Part shown: positions 39,145 through 40,000 of the stretch, one piece after another
Position numbering within the stretch: the stretch's first letter is position 1
Layout of the letters: each line of letters opens with the position of its first letter
NCBI GenBank assembly: GCA_963170055.1
Contig: CAUJGJ010000135.1
Span: 1,118,256-1,158,255 of the forward strand
DNA: 40,000 bases
DNA from: Halisarca cf. caerulea
Taxonomy: Eukaryota; Porifera; Demospongiae; Chondrillida; Halisarcidae
Reading direction: 5' to 3'
Notes under the pieces: model-generated
Database searches by the model: none
The model's input: only the letters and a program-made list of their open reading frames with translations
What the model was told of the DNA's origin: nothing
Program-made: the position numbers and the translations under genes

Positions 39145-40000
39145 TGAGTGTACAGACCTCTGAGTGCGTTTCAATGCATTTCTTCCAGTCAACCTCAAAG
39201 AGATTGCAGAGTTGGCAGAGTTTGGACACGTGTACAACGCACCACACCTGTTTGCCTACTGCTTACAGTTTATCTGCTTCAACTTGAGTTTCTTCCTGGA
39301 GAGCAAGTACGCTGATACCTTGTGTGCTCTCATCATCTTTGTCTCCGTTACAGCATTGCTCCCTCCTTGCAGCTACCTGTTTGGAGTGTCATCTGAAGTT
39401 CTTTTGAAGCTGAACAAGATGTATCAAGACACTGTGAGTGCTGTAGCTACAGTTCATGTACTATGTATGTACATAGTTATAAGATGCCATGATTTCTTTA
39501 TCAAGCAGATTACTCTAAATTGGGAAGTTTTCGCAACCAATGATATTCGCGTTTTTCGCGAATTGACTCCACTCATGAATTTTTTTATCGTAAATTTTTC
39601 TGCCTACCAGATTTGAAGCTAATTCGCGAAATTTATTGTTTGCGACTATTTCCCCATTTAGGGTATGCTTGTGCTAAGACCTGTGTATATATATGTATAA
39701 TACTTATGTGTCTATGCACTCAATGCCACATACGTACGTACATGTCTGTGTGTGTTCATTAACTGCATACCAGCATGAATGTGTCCAGGAGATAGCCAGA
39801 CAATGTAGAGGTGCTGTGCACACCGAGCTGAGTTTTGTCTGTGCACTTTAGTGTATGTGCATATGTGGGTGTGCATCTGTGTTCATTGCATTGTGTACAT
39901 TGTTGTCTCAACACCTGTGGTTTGTTTTCATCCAGGTACCTGTCACTAAGCGAAGAATCATGAGAGTTACTGGTATGCCGGAAATGACTGTTTACGTGAC
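11771..40000 (+). CDS. IBTK: IBTK, inhibitor of Bruton tyrosine kinase homologue (25 coding exons; runs off the window)
   Basis: In vertebrates IBTK binds and inhibits BTK, and its large isoform acts as a substrate adaptor of CUL3 ubiquitin ligases. I infer the adaptor role here. Exons: 11771-12115, 14682-14781, 14883-14995, 15391-15507, 16141-16226, 16737-16833, 18998-19106, 19398-19438, 20065-20204, 21547-21673, 22719-22788, 23141-23182, 28046-28104, 28866-28987, 29394-29490, 31864-32276, 32580-32651, 33488-33570, 33908-33945, 35605-35701, 37101-37147, 38855-38906, 39189-39306, 39373-39433, 39936 to the edge. Every junction is GT/AG and keeps frame; exons 1-24 total exactly 882 codons. Order: ankyrin repeats (about 56-130), RCC1 blades (about 150-480), BTB1 (about 525-690), BTB2 (about 715-820), then a helical BACK-like region. 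The exon 4 donor could be GTAGGT at 15508 (chosen, phase 0) or GTTTAA at 15512. The C-terminal third lies beyond 40000. Confidence 0.95.
12181..12368. mobile_element. TA-flanked MITE, 188 bp
   Basis: The ends are CAGTGAGAGTCCTCACTTAT and, inverted on the right, CAGTCAGACCTCACTTATCC, with TA on both sides. There is no ORF. It lies in IBTK intron 1. Confidence 0.82.
12529..12706. mobile_element. TA-flanked MITE, 178 bp
   Basis: The left end CAGTGAAACCTCTCTAAACC pairs with the inverse of CAGTGTAACTTCTCTAAACC on the right. It is flanked by TA, and CTCTCTAAAC/TCTAATCC blocks recur internally. It lies in IBTK intron 1. Confidence 0.88.
13385..13553. mobile_element. MITE, sister copy of the element at 4838-5612
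   Basis: It starts CAGTCAAACCTCTCTATCAC after a TA and ends in an inverted GGTTCACTATAGTGAGGCTT block followed by TA. Over about 169 bp it matches the inverse of the flanks of the 4838-5612 element (for example CTCAGGACCACTGAAAAGG and TTCCAAGGTCTG), but holds a single internal ACACTACATTAGGG unit. Confidence 0.82.
13704..14613. mobile_element. 910-bp non-autonomous element with GTGATCAC-rich ends
   Basis: The left end CGGTATAGAACAAAAAAAAG and the right end, inverse of CGGTATAGAACGAAAAAAAG, continue into AACGTGAAG and TTACGTGAAG, with TA on both sides. Inside each end are four or five units around GTGATCACGGAGCT (13758-13870 and 14480-14580). The middle has no long ORF. It lies in IBTK intron 1, 68 bp before the exon 2 acceptor. 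Confidence 0.85.
14883..23182 (+). CDS. IBTK: IBTK exons 3-12: RCC1-type beta-propeller repeats
   Basis: Ten exons encode the RCC1 region. Signature strands are TVSTWGNNANSSLGHEH (exon 3), VVLCKFHSVFLSSNGRVFTC with GRGGRLGHG (exon 4), VQVAASRDHTVFL (exon 5), GVVYTCGLNDAHQLGHG (exon 6), CGVSAGRFHTAVSTRQTIFT with FGGDHGQLG (exon 7), LSASDAATACFTSDRRIFLC (exon 9), PVITALLDSSGD (exon 10), IWYWTLEHKVCRKVYLKG (exon 11) and VKQFILGKKLTVTT (exon 12). The G-x-V/I-F/Y-T-x-G and A-x-R/D-H/F-T pairs are typical of RCC1 blades and follow the human IBTK order. Exons 10-12 are the most diverged, but their phases (0, 1, 1) fit only this joining, and together they align to the last blade of the human protein. 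Exon 6 ends exactly where an 18-bp splice-donor minisatellite begins. Confidence 0.9.
15559..15630. repeat. GT microsatellite in IBTK intron 4
   Basis: About 70 bp of GT, 50 bp downstream of the exon 4 donor. Confidence 0.95.
15702..15878. mobile_element. MITE, 177 bp
   Basis: The left end is CAGTGGAATCTCGTTATAGA and the right end is the inverse of CTGTGGAATCTCATTATAAC, flanked by TA. It is related to the degraded copy near 8318-8515. Confidence 0.8.
16834..18950. repeat. 18-bp minisatellite made of splice-donor copies (GTGAGTAGTGCCTGTACT)
   Basis: It begins at the first base of the intron after IBTK exon 6, which ends CCT/GTGAGTAGT. About 115 units continue for 2.1 kb to 50 bp before the next acceptor. 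Most units keep GTGAGTAGT. Variants include GTCTGTCCT, GCCTATACT, GTCAGTAGT and GTGAGTTGT, and higher-order duplications are visible (about 17240-17600 resembles 17790-18060). Because 18 is a multiple of 3, long VSSACT-type open frames arise, but they are intronic. Confidence 0.97.
19659..19740. repeat. 41-bp direct duplication
   Basis: Two exact copies of a unit containing TTAAGGGGTCTACCTTGTAC lie directly before the MITE at 19738. Confidence 0.9.
19738..19934. mobile_element. TA-flanked MITE, 197 bp, TTCGCGAAA-rich
   Basis: The left end is CCGTATACTGGGAGAGTTTT and the right end is the inverse of CTGTATACTGGGAAAGTTTT, with TA duplicated. Internal TTTCGCGAA and GCGAAATTCGC motifs are present. 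It lies in IBTK intron 8. Confidence 0.85.
20236..20340. repeat. GT microsatellite after the IBTK exon 9 donor
   Basis: The donor is GTGAGTGC at 20205. About 30 bp later a GT array with TGCATGCG interruptions begins. Confidence 0.95.
20451..20502. repeat. Strong inverted repeat (20-bp stem)
   Basis: TAGTCTTGTACCCAGCCCCT and its exact inverse are separated by a 12-bp loop. This gives a stable hairpin in either strand. It may be one end of an unrecognised element that extends to the TA array and the inverted repeat at 20846-20905. Confidence 0.85.
20636..20715. repeat. AT microsatellite
   Basis: About 40 TA units lie in IBTK intron 9, directly after TCCGGAACGTCCGGAACGAT. Confidence 0.97.
20846..20905. 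repeat. Inverted repeat with GC-rich centre
   Basis: AAGCGATTCGAGTTT and AAACTCGAATCGCTT form a perfect 15-bp stem around GGGCCGTGGGCGGCCC. The upstream 120 bp are open in one frame (AACATGGCAGACGC start) but match nothing I recognise. Confidence 0.75.
21281..21455. mobile_element. Degraded MITE
   Basis: The left end is GAGAAACCTCTCTAATCTGA and the right end is the inverse of CAGTGGAACCTCTGTCATCC. It resembles the other CAGT/AACCTC elements but lacks a clean target duplication. It lies in IBTK intron 9. Confidence 0.6.
21674..22411. other. IBTK intron 10, first half
   Basis: No exon is accepted here. Short exon-like intervals (21849-21891 and 22160-22215) have AG/GT borders, but exon 10 joins exon 11 directly in phase and in alignment. 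TACGTA-type tracts lie at about 22055-22115 and 22220-22256. Confidence 0.55.
22412..22625. repeat. 21-bp minisatellite (GTGAAGGTGTGTACTCACTGA)
   Basis: About ten almost identical 21-bp units, giving YSLSEGV repeats in one frame. The unit contains the short palindrome CACTGAGTG. It lies in IBTK intron 10, about 95 bp before the exon 11 acceptor. Confidence 0.95.
23293..23742. repeat. Left subterminal region of the transposon with ATCCGCCA repeats
   Basis: Between the left terminal repeat and the end of the minus-strand gene, ATCCGCC occurs about six times (from 23310, 23323, 23342, 23395, 23412 and 23419), mostly as TTAATCCGCC or ATCCGCCAT. GCATCAAGTAAAAA occurs twice in direct orientation (about 23464 and 23618). 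The right end carries ATCCGCCA at about 27939 and 27953 and the inverse in the terminal repeat. Such clustered motifs are typical transposase binding sites. Confidence 0.7.
23743..25938 (-). CDS. Second transposon gene: 731-residue protein of DUF7869-like appearance with RNase-H-like motifs
   Basis: An intact frame runs from ATG at 25938 to TAG at 23743, inside the pogo-like element and divergent from the transposase. Numbering from this ATG: the N-terminus (1-75) is serine/acid-rich and disordered, then basic RRVRKRR. CTKC (172-175) and YCDTC (about 359-363) may bind zinc. A lysine/glutamate coiled segment spans about 365-430. The C-terminal half holds LSADYQMSKL (D460), IDLFGLVDH, LFLDNAGSTNKN (D543) and AGHTKFAPDRVFSKVAK (H579, D585). 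The D...DN-x4-NKN...GHTKF-x2-D series recalls uncharacterised metazoan proteins grouped as DUF7869 and looks like an RNase-H-fold nuclease. I base this on remembered motifs, not a search. Function is unknown; an accessory mobility protein or the transposase of an element captured by this one are both possible. Confidence 0.85.
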   Translation of the reverse strand: MASSLPLSSTPIRDPGSPTSDSFQAVMIPVEESSASETSYSDSDGSYSDHSYDNASDEETRRVRKRRIFLEGSARKPYSSVVSQSSLDGSLSSASDGKTPPSPDACNSCAPVLQKYEETFKGLLRQGSELKRRKIISPHPSKPNFQHYRDIVKQNEWLRNNIFDPMGNFLFCTKCIRTTLGISSKRLSRLRTQKRAQFNEPIREMSKSAVEEGKLGPYVVMPPGCDIAFVQWWNSLDQETLVAVRYPHERHGLAGRTSNQAKTSVKADFLDFVDINSQPNGRREDSTSSTHYFLPIFKTIQMPKKGVHHYNQRIEESVVGVFNRVQGERGRGTCSNGSVSAWLKAERPKLSIYPHKADYCDTCARLKETISGIQTSLKRKRHTGSVEEEEQRKLESDIRTTEDTLAMHKEQAAKSRDFYNEMTARCKQQWAKIQELTDAQPDSESLSALKHTFTLALSADYQMSKLIPHWGHSPQPGSTYYLQKLSIDLFGLVDHRDESAHMYLFDETIGPKNTEHTLSYLCHYIEESDHFSSWVRRVHLFLDNAGSTNKNCHLMSAAMELVQHQILDYFRISFLIAGHTKFAPDRVFSKVAKTYSCSDVFNITELESVASNYSSVVIDDGDIVKTWREKTEEKYSKLPGIRSLHDFLIVRHPISNNAIMKIRERCYEGPFEETPLKVSKGHVTNEMAMPCSGDTYKRREKVKSISATKSAHLKQMYTNFVPVERQPNSTV
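25939..26251. promoter_or_regulatory. Divergent control region of the two-gene transposon
   Basis: The 313 bp between the two start codons hold a copy of ATCCGCCA (26213-26220) like those at the element ends. They also hold an inverted copy (26155-26196) of a 42-bp sequence found near the left end (23452-23493), containing GCATCAAGTAAAAAGGAAAT. No TATA box is clear. The shared motif suggests that the transposase may bind here and control its own expression, which is an inference. Confidence 0.5.
26252..27793 (+). CDS. Pogo/Tigger-type DDD transposase, 513 residues, intact
   Basis: It cuts and pastes the surrounding element. Residues about 8-60 form a psq/CENP-B N-terminal helix-turn-helix (MKQKREICEYKD through RRTVGDILKRKE). 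Residues about 75-140 form the second, CENP-B/Tc5-type DNA-binding domain (VSGGWLQRFKARHGI). The DDE superfamily nuclease follows: D177 in YNVDETGLFF, D282 in LLLLDNVSSHH and D313 in TSHLQPLDAGIIRSCK. There are 30 residues between the second and third aspartates, as in pogo relatives. The tail is very acidic (EESEDEEDGE, 442-451) and then helical. All three catalytic residues are present and no stop or frameshift is seen, so activity is plausible. The ATG at 26252 is the first in frame and is followed by MAAAKRSRVDLS, usual for this family. The stop is TAA at 27791. Confidence 0.95.
   Translation: MAAAKRSRVDLSMKQKREICEYKDSYPQMTQDALSEHFSKKWQVQIARRTVGDILKRKECWSSVEGSVLRAKRLRRPKFQEVEEALALWFSTMQAKKAIVTDAILLGKGKMFAERLNCDEFTVSGGWLQRFKARHGICLRDLHGESASVNEDTVFTARLELKTILSAYDPKDIYNVDETGLFFRMPPSKSLTSGPRHGTKQFKDRITVALCTNVDGSDRIQPWIIGKSAKPRCFKDFVPSNYVHYVNNTKAWMTGHLFSEFLHHFDKHIKAKKNRPVLLLLDNVSSHHPDVDLQCVKLHYFPPNCTSHLQPLDAGIIRSCKAIYRQHQVKRLIELLEENKPADINLKEAIRYIAMAWETITPSTIKNCWRHTGILQFPEENNDHEEDDSFQTLSVLLRRNEITRNDSMSADSFLDVDATVDTGEQPSEEDIIALVSNTDSTEESEDEEDGEPSAESVPTVQQAREAARILQRYFDSTSDVESSWTTSKLLNKLDIAATQGKTQTSLLSFLSTL
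28046..29490 (+). CDS. IBTK: IBTK exons 13-15: end of propeller and entry to BTB1
   Basis: Exon 13 (28046-28104) reads DLGKIFVCDTKAVCEEKTGQ and continues the last blade, aligning to the human segment around TQDGEGFRGRW. It lies directly after the pogo-like transposon insertion and joins exon 12 across it in phase. Exon 14 (28866-28987) encodes PATRMEGIHNAQAVF and FKGNNFALCRKFS, matching the human RLEKLTFAHRAVSV and GCNFAILQSDP region. Exon 15 (29394-29490) encodes SSEILTLRHGEGTFPDCYLT, the opening strands of the first BTB domain. A CAT-rich trinucleotide array fills the end of the intron before exon 14 and almost touches its acceptor. Confidence 0.88.
28125..28230. repeat. GGTACTGTAGG-type short tandem repeat
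   Basis: Irregular units of about 10-11 bp (GGGTACTGTA) start 20 bp after the IBTK exon 13 donor. Confidence 0.85.
28625..28852. repeat. CAT/CAC trinucleotide array
   Basis: About 228 bp of ATC triplets with ACC interruptions, ending 13 bp before the IBTK exon 14 acceptor, where it occupies the usual polypyrimidine and branch region. Confidence 0.95.
29728..30645. repeat. 16-bp minisatellite (GGTGTGGGGACCACTT)
   Basis: Some 55 units occur with variants GGGGGCCACTT, GACAGCTT, GCAACTGCTT and unit-length changes. The unit lacks stop codons in several frames on both strands, so overlapping open frames of up to 284 codons appear. They lie in the intron between IBTK exons 15 and 16. Confidence 0.96.
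30646..31863. other. Remainder of IBTK intron 15
   Basis: Apart from the MITE at 31251-31426, I see no exon or repeat family. A short frame at 31442-31648 lies between plausible splice sites but does not align to IBTK. Confidence 0.5.
31251..31426. mobile_element. TA-flanked MITE, 176 bp
   Basis: The left end is CAGTAAAATCTCGATAATTA and the right end is the inverse of CAGTAAAATCTCTTTAATTA, with TA on both sides. GATAATTAGAA is repeated internally. Confidence 0.9.
31864..32276 (+). CDS. IBTK: IBTK exon 16: first BTB/POZ domain and linker
   Basis: This 413-nt exon is the largest in the window. It encodes the BTB core VGDYSLPCHTFVLTRRSDIL, where the C/AHxxVL and S-D-I/F-hydrophobic pattern is the BTB hallmark, followed by ASLLLYVDYLYSVDTAF, the LLxYlYT-type helix. 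An acidic, charged linker (EDKPLEVSPQRG, LEAEEQDEPLYF) follows, as in other IBTK proteins where the first BTB is interrupted by an insertion. The acceptor is TTACCTGCAG and the donor CG/GTGAGT, phase 2. BTB domains dimerise and bind CUL3. The sequence alone does not show whether this copy binds CUL3. Confidence 0.92.
32580..38906 (+). CDS. IBTK: IBTK exons 17-22: second BTB/POZ domain
   Basis: Six short exons build the second BTB. They encode KGRYIATLPKLPPFLYPGN (exon 17), FTDFYLESSSKDWFPCHRSI and LIARS (18), DFFRSMLTMGWKE (19), SYGQDGVSLPFTSRSVELV with LEYLYSDRVLDMN (20), LATDSVLELLVVTDQ (21) and LLLNGLRQICETELAQR (22). The set reproduces human DVTMKSVDGKEFPCHKCVLC, EYFHSML, LKVILDYLYTDEA and VLVVADQLLITRLKEICEVAL in order. 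Exon 19 is only 38 nt and exon 21 only 47 nt. Exon 18 ends at a donor that is the first GT of a 240-bp GT array. The separating introns hold five distinct tandem arrays, so the domain is assembled across more than 6 kb. Confidence 0.92.
32652..33487. other. IBTK intron 17
   Basis: No coding sequence is recognised. The segment 33183-33310 (CAGTCCGAGTCACACCTGAT, later CTGATTTATCCAACACCTGG) looks like part of a degraded CAGT-type MITE. Confidence 0.45.
33571..33811. repeat. GT microsatellite starting at the IBTK exon 18 splice donor
   Basis: The exon ends CGATCAG and the next base starts about 240 bp of GT with GCGTGCGT and GTATGT interruptions. The first GT of the array is therefore the donor. 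Confidence 0.97.
34034..34194. mobile_element. TA-flanked MITE, 161 bp
   Basis: The left end is CCGTATATCCGGAAATATTG and the right end is its exact 20-bp inverse, followed by GCG on both sides. TA is duplicated. It lies in IBTK intron 19. Confidence 0.9.
34995..35420. repeat. 26-bp-class minisatellite (ACTCTGACATGTATGCATGT)
   Basis: About 16 units contain ACTCTGACATGTATGCATGT, followed by either ACCTAT/ACCTGT or a variable ACGTACGTACGTAT tract, so the unit length alternates. ACATGTATGCATGT is nearly palindromic. Confidence 0.95.
35905..36140. repeat. Minisatellite with CACACCCACTCCTCCCCAG core
   Basis: Seven or so units of about 33-38 bp share CACCCACTCCTCCCCAG followed by a variable TGTATGTACGTA-like spacer. 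The core (pyrimidine tract plus CAG) resembles a 3' splice site. It lies in IBTK intron 20. Confidence 0.9.
36253..36428. mobile_element. TA-flanked MITE, 176 bp
   Basis: The left end is CAGTAGAACCTCGTCAGTAA and the right end is the inverse of CAGTCAAACCTCGTTAGTGA. TA lies on both sides. It lies in IBTK intron 20. Confidence 0.88.
36475..37022. repeat. 28-bp minisatellite (CTCTCCCTGGCTGAGTACAC core)
   Basis: About 19 units alternate between AGCTGCTC, AGCCTCTC and AGCTGCCC after the core. The period is not a multiple of 3, yet all three minus-strand frames stay open for about 180-240 codons, so the unit is simply stop-free. It ends 80 bp before IBTK exon 21. Confidence 0.95.
37231..37860. repeat. 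24-bp minisatellite with CCCATTGGCCAATGGG palindrome
   Basis: About 26 units alternate between CCCATTGACCAATGGG and CCCATTGGCCAATGGG, each followed by TGTGTACT or TGTGTGCT. The 16-bp palindrome contains an ATTGG and a CCAAT box back to back. It lies in IBTK intron 21. Confidence 0.96.
38107..38651. mobile_element. 545-bp inverted-repeat element inserted in a CA microsatellite
   Basis: CAGAGCTC at the left is inverted at the right as GAGCTCTG. Further inside, both ends carry GGACAT/ATGTCC motifs in inverted arrangement (ATGTCCTGACAAA, TCCGGACATTTACTGAAAAT). CA runs flank it directly on both sides (38071-38106 and 38652-38804). No ORF is recognised. It lies in IBTK intron 21. Confidence 0.65.
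38652..38804. repeat. CA microsatellite
   Basis: About 150 bp of CA with CAAACA and GTATAC interruptions, ending 50 bp before the IBTK exon 22 acceptor. Confidence 0.95.
38960..39142. repeat. CT then GT compound microsatellite
   Basis: CTCTCT passes into long GT runs with GTATGTGTCAC and GTATGTACAGTA breaks. It fills most of IBTK intron 22. Confidence 0.95.
39189..40000 (+). CDS. IBTK: IBTK exons 23-25: post-BTB helical region (truncated by window end)
   Basis: Exon 23 encodes VNLKEIAELAEFGHVYNAPH and LQFICFNLSFFLES, matching human KLTLKNAAMLLEFAAMYSAK and SCLQFIGLNMAALLEA, a BACK-like helical bundle. Exon 24 reads LFGVSSEVLLKLNKMYQDT. It is separated from exon 23 by a 66-bp intron (39307-39372), the shortest in the window, and the open frame also reads through this intron. 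Exon 25 begins at 39936 with VPVTKRRIMRVTGMPEMTV and is cut by the window edge. The open reading through the 66-bp intron means retention would add 22 residues without a frameshift. The alignment to human LEARSLDVLSDGVLKDL favours splicing. Confidence 0.88.
39513..39663. mobile_element. TA-flanked MITE, 151 bp, TTCGCGAA-rich
   Basis: The left end is CTCTAAATTGGGAAGTTTTC and the right end is the inverse of CCCTAAATGGGGAAATAGTC, flanked by TA. Internal TTCGCGAATT motifs resemble those of the MITE at 19738. It lies in IBTK intron 24. Confidence 0.8.

Overview
This is a stretch of animal nuclear genome with spliceosomal introns, long intergenic and intronic DNA, and a very high load of tandem repeats and small DNA transposons. 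Two conserved metazoan genes are recognisable by exon-by-exon comparison with their vertebrate counterparts. They lie head to head around a GC-rich segment near position 11.3 kb. I infer an early-branching invertebrate, most likely a sponge, from protein divergence and the style of the repeats. Nothing in the window proves the taxon.

Left part (1-11.3 kb), minus strand: WTAP, the regulatory subunit of the nuclear m6A mRNA methyltransferase complex. Six coding exons, from the start codon at 11249 to 4572, join in phase and give the first 229 codons. The C-terminal part was not found in the remaining 4.5 kb, which holds CA microsatellites and minisatellites.

Right part (11.3-40 kb), plus strand: IBTK (ankyrin, RCC1 and tandem BTB domains). 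Twenty-five phase-consistent coding exons run from the ATG at 11771 to the window edge, giving about 903 codons. The gene continues beyond the window.

The 4.86-kb intron between IBTK exons 12 and 13 holds a complete 4,715-bp pogo/Tigger-like DNA transposon (23293-28007) with perfect 23-bp terminal inverted repeats and a TA target duplication. It carries an intact 513-residue DDD transposase and, divergently, a second intact 731-residue gene with an RNase-H-like or transposase-like motif set. This two-gene element is the best candidate for an undescribed system here.

Nearly every other intron carries its own array or MITE. Three patterns stand out. (1) An 18-bp minisatellite of roughly 115 units begins exactly at the 5' splice site of IBTK exon 6 and repeats that splice donor. 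(2) Long GT arrays begin exactly at a donor in both WTAP and IBTK. (3) A 17-bp minisatellite has expanded inside one copy of a MITE whose unexpanded sister copy lies 8.5 kb away. TA-flanked MITEs with CAGT-type ends are frequent and may be mobilised by pogo-like transposases such as the one encoded here.
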